From JBBDJB01 sp040880125 (GTDB lineage Bacteria > Planctomycetota > Planctomycetia > Pirellulales > JBBDJB01): a stretch of 64,000 nt of DNA. Where the stretch lies: positions 24,061 through 88,060 of the forward strand of contig JBBDJB010000040.1 in NCBI GenBank assembly GCA_040880125.1, given 5' to 3'. Under the pieces are notes generated by a model that made no database searches, was not told where the DNA came from, and saw nothing but the letters and a program-made list of their open reading frames with translations. The position numbers and the translations under genes are program-made. This document shows, piece by piece, positions 44,425-53,600 of the stretch (positions are counted from its first letter, which is position 1; the number at the start of each line of letters is the position of its first letter).

Positions 44425-45570
44425 ATGCCTTCGCCGAATACGAGTATGCCCAGCCCCCGTCAATCCTATCGTCCCGTGGTGGTCATCACGGGCGCCGCCG
44501 GGCTGATCGGCAGCAGTTTGGCCGAGAAGCTCTCGGGCGAATATCAGGTGGTCGGCTTCGACATCGCCGAGCCGGACAAACTCCCGGGCGACTCGAAGTT
44601 CATCAAGTGCGATCTGACGGATGATTCGAATGTCGCCAAGGCGATCTCGTCCCTCACCGATCAGGTGGGAAACAACATCGCCAGCGTCATTCACCTGGCA
44701 GCATACTACGACTTTAGCGGCGATCCGAGCCCCATGTACGACAAGCTCACCGTCGAGGGCACGCGGCGGCTGCTCCAGCAGCTTCAGCCCCTCTCGGTCG
44801 AGCAGTTCGTCTTCTCCAGCAGCCTGCTGGTGATGAAGTCGGCCGACACGGGCGAGACGATTGATGAAGACTCGCCCACCGAAGCCCTTTGGGACTACCC
44901 GCAGTCGAAGGTGAAGGCCGAGCGCGCGATCCACGAGTCGCGCGACCACATCCCCAGTGTCGTTCTGCGCGTGGCCGGTGTGTACGACGAGGACTGCAAC
45001 TCGATCCCCATCGCGCAGCAGATCACCCGTATTTACGAACGGGCGATGGAGAGCTACTTCTTCCCCGGCAATAAAGAGCACGGCCAGCCGTTCATCCATC
45101 TGGACGATCTGGTCAATTGCTTTCATGCCGTCATCAAAAAGCGCGGTCAATTGGGCGACGAGGAGATGTTCCTGATCGCGGAAGACGAGCTGCTCAGCTA
45201 CGAGCAGCTCCAGGACGAGATCGGCGAACTGGTCCACGGCAAGCAGTGGCCGACGATCCGCATTCCCAAGTCGGTCGCCAAGGCCGGCGCTTGGGCCCAA
45301 GAAAAGATCTCCGGCGACGAGGAGGCGTTCATCAAGCCGTGGATGATCGACCTGGCCGATACGCATCATCCGGTCACGATCGAGCACGCCCGGCGGCGGC
45401 TCGACTGGTCGCCCCGGCACAAGCTTTCGCAAACATTGCCGGTGATGATCCGGCGGCTTAAGGACAATCCGAAGGCCTGGTACGAGCGCAACGGCCTTAC
45501 CCTCCCGGACGGCGGCCCGGATGAAGAGCAGGAGTCGGCCGGCGCCGGCTCGGAAAGTAAATCGAGGTGA
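44425..45570 (+). CDS. NAD-dependent epimerase/dehydratase
   Basis: 381 residues, extended short-chain dehydrogenase fold. The NAD site is TGAAGLIGSSLAEKL. The catalytic pair is Tyr158 and Lys162 (YPQSK). It probably modifies a nucleotide sugar or similar compound. AAGG eight bases before ATG 44425. It is the first gene of a run with a VKOR-like protein (2 bases later) and an SPW-type protein, a known genomic association in other bacteria. The C-terminus is Glu/Gly/Ser-rich. Confidence 0.88.
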   Translation: MPSPNTSMPSPRQSYRPVVVITGAAGLIGSSLAEKLSGEYQVVGFDIAEPDKLPGDSKFIKCDLTDDSNVAKAISSLTDQVGNNIASVIHLAAYYDFSGDPSPMYDKLTVEGTRRLLQQLQPLSVEQFVFSSSLLVMKSADTGETIDEDSPTEALWDYPQSKVKAERAIHESRDHIPSVVLRVAGVYDEDCNSIPIAQQITRIYERAMESYFFPGNKEHGQPFIHLDDLVNCFHAVIKKRGQLGDEEMFLIAEDELLSYEQLQDEIGELVHGKQWPTIRIPKSVAKAGAWAQEKISGDEEAFIKPWMIDLADTHHPVTIEHARRRLDWSPRHKLSQTLPVMIRRLKDNPKAWYERNGLTLPDGGPDEEQESAGAGSESKSR

Positions 45571-45572
45571 GC

Positions 45573-46208
45573 ATGGCGACGACCACCGAAACGGTGACGC
45601 GCCCGCGCCTGGACGTGGCCGCGCCGCCCTGGGACTACAATCCCTCGTCCTGGAGGCAGCGGATTCCTATCTGTCTAATCGCCACCGTTGGTTTCATCAT
45701 TGCGGCGTACATGGCCTTGTACCAATGGCGGTTGATCGATAGCGCCTGGGACCCGATCTTCGGCCGGCAAACCGAAGAGGTGCTGGACTCGGGCGTCTCG
45801 GAGCGAATGCGCGGCTGGTTTCGCATCCCCGACGCGGCCTTCGGTGCCATCGCCTACCTGGGCGATGCGATCTTCGGGCTCGCCGGCTCGACGCGGCGCT
45901 GGCAGTACCGGCCCTGGCTGGTGATCATCTTCGGCATCGACGTCATTCCGCTGGGCATCGTCAGCATCGTATTGGTAGTGATGCAGGGCGCGGTGGTCGG
46001 CTCGTGGTGTTTTCTGTGCCTGGTGACAGCCGTGATTTCGCTGATACTGGTGGTTCTGGCCTACGACGAGGTTTGGTCGTCGCTGAAGTACCTGCATCGC
46101 GTGTACAAGATCACCGGCAGTGCCGGCCACGTCTGGCGAGCAACGTGGGGCTATCCGTCGCCCGAGGCCGATCGCGCGGCGTTCGATGTCGCCGCCAGCA
46201 AGGCGTAA
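45573..46208 (+). CDS. VKOR-like membrane protein lacking the loop cysteines
   Basis: 211 residues, about four membrane segments. Cys146 and Cys149 in SWCFLCL form the VKOR-type redox CxxC. In typical bacterial VKORs, a periplasmic loop has a Cys pair; here that segment (GRQTEEVLDSGVSERMRGWF) has none. It may therefore oxidise quinone or thiols by a shorter relay, or be non-canonical. The start is ATG 45573, after GAGGTGA; GTG 45567 overlaps the epimerase stop. Second gene of the epimerase run. Confidence 0.75.
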   Translation: MATTTETVTRPRLDVAAPPWDYNPSSWRQRIPICLIATVGFIIAAYMALYQWRLIDSAWDPIFGRQTEEVLDSGVSERMRGWFRIPDAAFGAIAYLGDAIFGLAGSTRRWQYRPWLVIIFGIDVIPLGIVSIVLVVMQGAVVGSWCFLCLVTAVISLILVVLAYDEVWSSLKYLHRVYKITGSAGHVWRATWGYPSPEADRAAFDVAASKA

Positions 46209-46221
46209 CGGGAGCCGTACA

Positions 46222-46575
46222 ATGTGGGCACGCGTCGTTGAAGTCATGCTCGGGTGCTGGCTGATCATCAGCCCCTTCATCTTTGGGCATCCCGAGTCGG
46301 AGGTCGGCCGCTGGTTAACCGACATGGCCTGCGGCACGCTGGTGATCGCCTTTGCGCTGCTCTCCTACGCCCGGCCGCTACGGCACGCGCACCTGCTCAC
46401 GATCCTGGTCGGCTTTTGGCTGATCGGCTTTGCGTTTCTTGCCGAGCCCTACCCTGTGCCGCCAGCCCTGCAGAACGACGTGATGCTCGGGCTGTTGCTC
46501 TTGATGATGTGCATTCTTCCTAACGAGGCGACCGAGCCGCCGCTCGCCTGGCGCCGCTACGCCGACAGCCAATAG
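46222..46575 (+). CDS. SPW-repeat-type membrane protein
   Basis: 117 residues, four membrane segments. Two halves each carry an SPW-like motif (CWLIISPFIFG and FWLIGFAFLAEP), as in the SPW repeat family. Function unknown, but it is often next to VKOR and epimerase genes in other genomes. GGAG seven bases before ATG 46222. It follows the VKOR-like gene by 13 bases. Confidence 0.75.
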   Translation: MWARVVEVMLGCWLIISPFIFGHPESEVGRWLTDMACGTLVIAFALLSYARPLRHAHLLTILVGFWLIGFAFLAEPYPVPPALQNDVMLGLLLLMMCILPNEATEPPLAWRRYADSQ

Positions 46576-46687
46576 TAATTGCACGACGTCGCAAAGCATG
46601 CGGGAAGAGATGGACGCGCCGGCGAGGTTGGAGTAGCCTAACGCGCAACTGCGACCTCCCCACCAGTACATCCGGCCGTGTGGCGCT

Positions 46688-47305
46688 ATGTGTTGGAAGC
46701 TCTCTCGCGCGGAAGTTTTGGCTCTCGCGTTCACGCTGGCGTACATGACCGTGTGGCTCGGCGTGTCGCTCGCGCTGCAGAACTCCGAGTTCGTCTTTTA
46801 CTTTGTCGTGATGTGCCTGCTGATCGTGGCGGTGGGCGTGGTTCATCTTCGCGTCCGGTTCCCGATCGCGCTACTTTGGGGGCTGGCGGTCTGGGGGTTG
46901 GCGCACATGGCCGGGGGGCTGATGCCGATCCCTGCCTCGTGGCCGGCCGGCGGCGAGAGCCGCGTGCTCTACAACTGGTGGTTCGTTCCCGGCCTGGTGA
47001 AGTACGACCACGCGGCGCACGCCTACGGCTTCGGGCTGGTCACCTGGGCGTGCTGGCACGCATTGCAACGGCTGGCCAATGGCCACGGGGGAGAGCTGCA
47101 GCCGACCCTTGGCGTTCTCGTGTTCTGCGTCGCCGGCGGGATGGGCTTTGGTGCGGCCAATGAACTGGTCGAGTTTCTGGCGACTGTCGCGCTGCCCGAG
47201 ACGAACGTCGGCGGGTACATGAATACCGGCTGGGACCTGGTATCGAACTTTGTGGGATGCCTGGTGGCGGCGGCGGTTATCTGGGGAGTACAGCGGCGAT
47301 GGTAA
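46688..47305 (+). CDS. Membrane protein, YjdF/DUF2238-like
   Basis: 205 residues, about six membrane segments. The motif KYDHAAHAYGFGLVTWACWH in a helix-loop-helix, and ANELVEFLATVALPETNV with GWDLVSNFVGCLVA, match the YjdF/DUF2238 type. Function unknown. The Shine-Dalgarno is weak, so the start is uncertain. It overlaps the following frame by 7 bases (ATGGTAA). Its place in the epimerase run suggests the same unit. Confidence 0.7.
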   Translation: MCWKLSRAEVLALAFTLAYMTVWLGVSLALQNSEFVFYFVVMCLLIVAVGVVHLRVRFPIALLWGLAVWGLAHMAGGLMPIPASWPAGGESRVLYNWWFVPGLVKYDHAAHAYGFGLVTWACWHALQRLANGHGGELQPTLGVLVFCVAGGMGFGAANELVEFLATVALPETNVGGYMNTGWDLVSNFVGCLVAAAVIWGVQRRW

Positions 47306-47577
47306 TCGCCGGCGGCACCGCCTTGGTCGGCCGGGTGGCATATTGTCGCTCAGTTTCGCAAAATGTCGCACTTCGCCTAGCTCGCCTCGCTGGCAAAACC
47401 GCCACCATCGAAGCGATCGAAGAGGACTACGAAGGCCGCGTCTATGTGGCGGTGACGGTTGATGACGATGTCCGTGGACTGGGCGGCCTGGCGATCGCCG
47501 GCTCCATCGCCGGCGCGATCGGCACACTGATTACCTATTTGGTCAGCACCGCAGTCGCGCGGCGTTGGCCAGCGTAG
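47299..47577 (+). CDS. Small protein, possible membrane-associated domain
   Basis: 92 residues, low confidence. ATG 47299 overlaps the TAA of the preceding gene (ATGGTAA), a usual coupling arrangement. The middle part KTATIEAIEEDYEGRVYVAV followed by TVDDD has the look of a beta-rich domain, and the C-terminus is hydrophobic (GLAIAGSIAGAIGTLITYLV). The N-terminus is poorly conserved in appearance. It could be a translated shadow, but the coupled start and the protein-like middle favour a real gene. Confidence 0.45.
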   Translation: MVIAGGTALVGRVAYCRSVSQNVALRLARLAGKTATIEAIEEDYEGRVYVAVTVDDDVRGLGGLAIAGSIAGAIGTLITYLVSTAVARRWPA

Positions 47578-47638
47578 AGCAGCAGCGATTCATGGGAAGC
47601 GATTAGCCGCCAGGCAGCGTCGATGGCCGCGCTCGAGC

Positions 47639-48322
47639 CTATGACTTCGCCTCAAGCATCGCTAGCACGGGCCGGACATCGGAAAGGTCTTCGTACACCA
47701 CGTCGGCGCCGGCGGCTTGTAACTCCGCGGCGGTGGTCCCTCCGGTGGCCACCGCGATGACCTTCGCGCCGATCGACTGGCCACAACGCACGTCGTGCGG
47801 CGTATCGCCGATGACGTACACGTCGAGCTCCTCCGGGGGCGCTTGCGCGTGCCGCCGCGCTGCCTCCAGCGCGGCCGCCGCGACGTCGTTTCGCTCGATG
47901 CAGTGGTCGCCAAAGCCGCCAAAGGCAAAGGCCTCCACCAGGCCGTAATGCGCGAGCTTCATCCGCCCCCCGCGCTCGACGTTCCCGGTGAGCAGCCCCA
48001 GTAGCACGTCTTTTCTGGGAGCCACCTCTTCAATCAGTTCGGACATGCCCGGCAGCACGCGTCCCCGGCACTCATGCAGCGCCGGCCGCAGGTGCGTCAG
48101 GTACGAGGCCAAAAACTGGTGCCAGGACTCTTCCGAATCGGCAATGCCGTGGCAGCGGAACAAGTCGCCGACGATGGCTCGATCGGTGCGTCCGGCAAAC
48201 GGCACCTCGGAGTCGATCGCGTCGATGTGGAACTGGTCGGCCAGCGCCCGCTCGAAGGCCAGCTTGCCGGCGCCGCCGGTGGAGATCAGCGTGCCGTCGA
48301 TGTCAAACAGGAGAACATGCAT
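47639..48322 (-). CDS. HAD-superfamily hydrolase
   Basis: 227 residues. The catalytic FDIDGTL (DxD) motif is at residues 6-12, LLGLLTGN is motif II, and YVIGDTPHDVRCGQSIGAKV is motif IV. It resembles phosphoglycolate phosphatase-type enzymes; the substrate is unknown. ATG 48322 puts the DxD at the N-terminus; the upstream frame lacks a site. It follows the response regulator by four bases and is probably co-transcribed with it. Confidence 0.88.
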   Translation of the reverse strand: MHVLLFDIDGTLISTGGAGKLAFERALADQFHIDAIDSEVPFAGRTDRAIVGDLFRCHGIADSEESWHQFLASYLTHLRPALHECRGRVLPGMSELIEEVAPRKDVLLGLLTGNVERGGRMKLAHYGLVEAFAFGGFGDHCIERNDVAAAALEAARRHAQAPPEELDVYVIGDTPHDVRCGQSIGAKVIAVATGGTTAAELQAAGADVVYEDLSDVRPVLAMLEAKS

Positions 48323-48326
48323 CGCG

Positions 48327-48989
48327 TCATTGTACCGGCGGCAGTCTGCGCGGCGAAGCGCCAATAGATCCGTCCAACCCGTTACGCACCGCCCACACGG
48401 CCACTTGGGTTCGGTGACGCAGATTCAGCTTGAGCAGCAAATTCTGCACGTGCTCCTTGACCGTCTCCTGGCTGATGGAGAGCGCCATGGCAATCTCTCG
48501 GTTGGTGAGCCCGAAGGACAACTGCCGCGCAACGTCGGTCTCGCGCGGCGTCAGCGGCGCAGGCAGGCGCTGCGCGGCGGCGCGCGGCTCGGCGATCTGC
48601 CGGTGATGATCGGTCATCCAGGCGGGCTGCCCTTTGGCCGCGGTGCGGATGGCCGAGATTGTGTCCTGCCGAGTGGCGCTCTGCAAAAGGAAGCCTGCGG
48701 CGCCCAGTGCTCTGGCCCTGGCGACATAGGTGGGATTGTTTTGGCACGACCACATGACGACCGGCAGCTCCGCCCAGCGCTGCTTCAGGCTCTCTAGGAC
48801 CGAATAGCCCGACCCGCTCGAGAACCCGACATCCACCAGCGCAACGTCGGGCCGGCTGCGCTGCGTCAGACGCAGTGCCTGATCCCCGTCGGCTGCTGCG
48901 ATGATCTCGATCGAAGTTCGAGCCAGAAGCGCTTTCAAGCCGGCGTGCATCAACTCATTATTATCGACGACAAGCAGCGTGATGCCCAT
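48327..48989 (-). CDS. NarL/FixJ-type response regulator with atypical receiver
   Basis: 220 residues. Receiver domain (1-115) and LuxR-type HTH (about 145-205, LTPRETDVARQLSFGLTNRE, IAMALSISQETVKEHV). Asp53 is the likely phosphoacceptor. The acidic pair is weakened (VVDNNE), Ser81 replaces the conserved Thr, and Gln103 replaces the conserved Lys (GFLLQSAT). It may therefore be phosphorylation-independent. The next gene starts four bases after its stop. No sensor kinase is adjacent. Confidence 0.85.
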   Translation of the reverse strand: MGITLLVVDNNELMHAGLKALLARTSIEIIAAADGDQALRLTQRSRPDVALVDVGFSSGSGYSVLESLKQRWAELPVVMWSCQNNPTYVARARALGAAGFLLQSATRQDTISAIRTAAKGQPAWMTDHHRQIAEPRAAAQRLPAPLTPRETDVARQLSFGLTNREIAMALSISQETVKEHVQNLLLKLNLRHRTQVAVWAVRNGLDGSIGASPRRLPPVQ

Positions 48990-49248
48990 CAGGCGGCCGG
49001 AGCTTTGGCGAAGTCGGTGGGGTCTTTCCGCACAAAGTTACGAGGATAGTTCGCAGCCGAACAATCGCAACCCCCGACTTGGATTTCGCGAATCGCGCTG
49101 AGAACCGGCCGCCGCCGCGTCGCCGCTTCGCCGCAGCGATTATCTGCAAATGCTATGCTGGTAAGAGGTTATGTATACTCCCCTGTGCTGATGCCCCGGT
49201 AAGAGAATCACGGAACGTTTTCCGCGACTGGCGGTTGACGCCGCGGCG

Positions 49249-50688
49249 TCAGGCGAGAATGCCTTCGATCACTTCCCCGTGCACGTCGGTCAGCCGCATG
49301 TCCCGGCCGCCGAAATGGAACGTGAGCCGCCTGTGGTCCATGCCCAACAGATGCAGGATCGTGGCGTGCAGGTCGTAGATTTCGACCTTGTTTTCGATGG
49401 CGTAATAGCCGTGCTCGTCGGTGGCGCCGTAGATCGTGCCGCCGCGAATCCCGCCGCCGGCCAGCCACATCGTGAAGCCGAACGGATTGTGATCGCGGCC
49501 GTCCGAACCCTGCGCGAACGGCGTCCGGCCGAATTCGCCTCCCCAGACCACGAGCGTCTCGTCGAGCAGCCCGCGGCTCTTCAGATCCCCCAATAGCGCC
49601 GCGATCGGCTGATCGACCGCCCGGGCGTTTTTCGTGTGGCCGTCCAACAGACCACTGTGCTGATCCCAGCGGTCGCCGCTGCCGGAGGGGCACAGCACTT
49701 CGATGAACCGCACGCCGTGCTCGACCATTCGCCGCGCGACCAGACAGTGATGCCCGAAGATGCGAGTCTGCCGGAACTCGTCTTCCAGCCCGTACATGCG
49801 CCGCGTGGCGGCCGTCTCCTGCGCCAGGTCCATCAGCTCTGGTACGGCGGACTGCATGCGGAAGGCCAGCTCATAGTTGGCGATGGCCGACTCCAGCCCG
49901 TCGTCCTCCCCGACGCGCGCCAGCACGCCGCGGTCGAGCGTGCGCATCAGGTCGAGCTTGCGCTGTTGCAGCGCGGTAGTCTCTTCGCGCGCGGTGAGAT
50001 TTGCTACGGGCCGGTCGCCGTAGTTGAACATCGACCCCTGATAACTGGCCGGCAGGAAACCGCTGTTGAAGCAGTCGAGACCGCCGGGCGGAATCATGCC
50101 GCTGCCCAGCACGATGAAGCCTGGCAGGTTCTGGCTCTCGCTTCCCAATCCATAGGTGACCCACGCGCCGGCGCTGGGCCGCCCCTGCACGCCGAAGCAC
50201 GTGTGCAGAAAGTAGTTCGCGTTGGTGTGCTCGGAAAAGTCCGAGACCATCGAGCGGACGATCGCCAGATCGTCCACGTGCTGGGCTACGTGCGGGAACA
50301 AATCGCTCACCGGGATGCCGCTCTGGCCGTACTGCTTGAATTTCCACGGCGATCCGAGCCAGTTGCCGACGTTGTCGAACTGCGTCGGCTGGATCATGAT
50401 GTCCAGCGGTTGTCCATGCTTGCGGTCGAGCAGCGGCTTGGGATCGAACGTGTCGATCTGCGACGGCCCGCCGTCCATATAAAGAAAGATGACGCTCTTG
50501 GCTCGCGGGGCGAAGTGCGGCACGCGCGAAGTCATCGGCAGCCGCGGATCGCGCGCGGCGCTCTCGGGAGCGGCGGCCGCCGAGTCGTGCATCAAGCTGG
50601 CCAATGCCAGTGAACCAAAACCGCCGGCGCAGCGCGAGAGCATCTGCCGTCGCGTGATCGGTGGCGGGATGTATCGGCCGCAGTGCAC
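49249..50688 (-). CDS. DUF1501 protein with Tat-type signal
   Basis: 479 residues. N-terminus PPITRRQMLSRCAGGFGSLA has a Tat-like RR motif. The rest matches DUF1501, a planctomycete alkaline-phosphatase-like family (YMDGGPSQIDTFDPKP, VVWGGEFGRTPFAQGSDGRD). GTG 50688 is used, with AGGA nine bases upstream. It follows the PSD1 gene with only 11 bases between them, as usual in this phylum. A GACGCCG-CGGCGTC palindrome overlaps its stop. Confidence 0.9.
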   Translation of the reverse strand: MHCGRYIPPPITRRQMLSRCAGGFGSLALASLMHDSAAAAPESAARDPRLPMTSRVPHFAPRAKSVIFLYMDGGPSQIDTFDPKPLLDRKHGQPLDIMIQPTQFDNVGNWLGSPWKFKQYGQSGIPVSDLFPHVAQHVDDLAIVRSMVSDFSEHTNANYFLHTCFGVQGRPSAGAWVTYGLGSESQNLPGFIVLGSGMIPPGGLDCFNSGFLPASYQGSMFNYGDRPVANLTAREETTALQQRKLDLMRTLDRGVLARVGEDDGLESAIANYELAFRMQSAVPELMDLAQETAATRRMYGLEDEFRQTRIFGHHCLVARRMVEHGVRFIEVLCPSGSGDRWDQHSGLLDGHTKNARAVDQPIAALLGDLKSRGLLDETLVVWGGEFGRTPFAQGSDGRDHNPFGFTMWLAGGGIRGGTIYGATDEHGYYAIENKVEIYDLHATILHLLGMDHRRLTFHFGGRDMRLTDVHGEVIEGILA

Positions 50689-50699
50689 AGGCTAGGTTC

Positions 50700-53600
50700 C
50701 TACTGAATAAAGATAAACTCTTTGACGTTCATCAACACGTGGGCTAAGTCTTCCCAGGCGCGGCGCTGGCCGTCGTGCTCGTACTGCCCGCTTTGCGATT
50801 GAAGGAAGGCAACGGCGGCATCGGTTTCTTCGCCGGTCGGCGGCCGGCTGAATGCCTCCAGATACATCCGCTCGATGCGAGCGCGGTCCGATGTATTGGC
50901 ATCGTTCGTGATGCGGCTGGCCCACAGCCGGGCCTGCTCGATCACCAGCGGATCATTCAACAGCGTAAGCGCCTGGGCCGGCACATTCGACACACTGCGG
51001 CGGCCCACCGTCGAGAACGGCTGCGGGAAGTCGAACGCCAGCAGCATCGGCGAGAGGAAGTTGCGGCGAACTTCAACGTAGAGACTGCGGCGGCCCTTGC
51101 CGTCCAGCGGCCCCGACTCGGGACGTCCCCGCCCGGTCATAAACGGCGTCAGGTGCGGCAGCACGCCGGGGCCGAACATCGTGCGATCGAGCCGCCCGGA
51201 AACCGTCAGCACCGCGTCGCGGACCGCTTCGGCTTCCAGTCGCCGGACGGGCACGCGATGCAGCAGGCGGTTGGTCGGATCGGCCGCTTCGCTCGCCGGC
51301 TGGCCGCGGCTGGACATTTGATACGCACTGCTCAGCAGCATCCGGCGATGCATCTGCTTGAGCGACCAGCCGTCTCGGATGAACTGACCGGCCAAGTAGT
51401 CGAGCAGTTCCGGATGCGAGGGCGGCTGACCGGCGATGCCGAAGTTGTCCGGCGTAGCCACCAGCCCGGCGCCGAAATGATGCTGCCACAGCCGGTTGAC
51501 CATCACCCGGGCGACCAGCGGATGCGCGGGATCGGTCCAGCGGCGAGCCAATTCCAGCCGGCCGCTGCCCTGCCCTGCGGCGAAGTGCTCCAATCCACCG
51601 CTCACCTCCAGCGGCCGCCGGGCGACTTCGCGGCCGAGGTTCACGTGACTGCCGCGGATGTGCACCCGCTCGTTCTGGCCGGTGCCGTCGGCGGCGGCGA
51701 GCGCCAACATCGGCTCGGGCAGCGCCGCGTCCAGCTCGCCCACGCGCGTACGAAGCTGATCCAGCCTCGCGGCGCACGTGCCGGTCTCTTCCACCAGCGC
51801 CACGGCGGAAACGTCCAGCGATTCCACACCGGGTGCCACGGCAGCGGGTGCCACGAAACCGGGTGCCACGGCGGGCTTGTCCCGCCGTGCCTGCGTCCTC
51901 GTTGCGTCGGTTTCCTCGACCAGCCCGCTGGCCAAGGCCCAGTTGATCAACTGCGAATGTGCGGAACTGAGCTGTTGCCCTCCGGGTGCCACGGCGGGCT
52001 TGTCCCCCCGTGCCGTCGCGGCACCGTCACTGCTCCACCGGGCGATCGCACGATCCCACAATGCTGCGTACCGCCCGGCCAACTCCTCCGGCGACTGAAC
52101 CTCCGGCGAAGCCAGCACTGCGGCGGTGACTGGATTGCTCTCCTTCGGCAGCGGCCGCTCGTCGGTGAAGCGAATCTCATCGACGGCCACGTAGCCGTCG
52201 CCGTGATCGATCAGTTCGATGTGTGCCCGGTGACCGACGTACTTGCTGACGTTCTGCCGGTGCCAGCGGAACTGGCCGTCGGTGTCGACGTCCACGATGC
52301 ACGGCTCGAACAACAGCCGGCTGTAGACGTCCATCACGTAGCTGTCGATGATCAGCCGGACACGTCCTTTCTTGCCGGCCAGGCGATAGTCGATGCGCGG
52401 CCGCTCGATGCGGAAGGTCGGCGAGCGGAGCACCCCTTGCAGCCGCGGAGCGATCGCGCCGCTGTCGGCGATACCCGGCGTCGCCAGCGCGAGCTTCGAT
52501 TCACTGACCGCCCATTGTCCTGGCTGAGTCGGGCCGTCGCCGAAGGCGTCGCCGGTGACAAACCAGCCATCGTAGCCGTCGCTGAAGTCCTCGAATATTT
52601 TCGGCGAAGCGCGATGTTTTCTCGGAAACCAGCCGTTTAAATCACTGCTGGAGGAGCCAGCACCCGGCGATTCTTTCAGCAGCCGCGCGCGCCGGCGAGC
52701 GAAGCCTTTATCGTCCGCCGGCGCGGTCAACGTCTGCCAGGCGTGCAGCGGGTGTTGCACGTCGTTGGCCGCTGCTTTTCGCAGCGTCTGGGACACGCGC
52801 GTCAATTGCGGTGCGTCTAGTTCATACTTCTCGGCAAGCCGCGCCACCGCCGCGGAGCCGGCGTCGTTCTGTTCCGCGCCGATCACTTCCGATGCGGCCA
52901 ACAGATACCGTGCGAACTTGTCGCCAGTCAGATCGGTCGACGCCGCCACGTCGCGCAGCAATGCCGTGCCTTCATCGCGCAACTGGCGAAGCTGTCCGGC
53001 CGCAGTGGCGATCTTCTGATGTGGATCGAGCAGGGCCTCCTGCATCCGCGAGCTTTTCAGGTACCCGGCCAGGGCGTAGAAGTCGTCGGTGCGGATCGGA
53101 TCGAACTTGTGGTCGTGACACCTGGCGCAGGCGACGGTCAGCCCGAGAAAGGTCTTCGAGACGACGTCGATCTGGTTGTTGACCCGTTCGGCTTCGTCCT
53201 TGGCCACGTCGACGGGGGCGTGGGTGCGCTCGCCGAGGAACAAAAAGCCGGTGCCGAGGATCGACTCGTTGTAGTCGTGCACCGGGTGACGCCGCGGGTC
53301 GGGCAGCAGATCGCCGGCAAGGTGTTCGGTGAGAAACTGATCGTACGGCACGTCGGCGTTCAGTGCGCGGATGACGTAGTCGCGGTAGCGATAGGCGTGC
53401 GGCACCGCGTAATCGAACTCGTGCCCGCAAGTGGCGGCGTAGCGAACCAGGTCGAGCCAGTGCCGGGCCCAGCGCTCGCCGTAGTGCGGCGAGGCGAGCA
53501 GGCGGTCGACCACCCGGGCGAACGCATCGGGCGACGCGTCGGCCAGGAAGGCGTCGATTTCCTCCGGCGTCGGCGGCAGTCCGACGAGGTCGAACGTTAC

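Noticed and set aside
51831..52014. Repeat cluster considered as a CRISPR-like array
   Set aside because: Only two complete units, no regular spacers, and they lie in frame inside a gene.
50775..52640. 621-codon forward frame opposite the PSD1 gene
   Set aside because: Antisense to a protein with heme and DUF1553 motifs. No Shine-Dalgarno and no domain.
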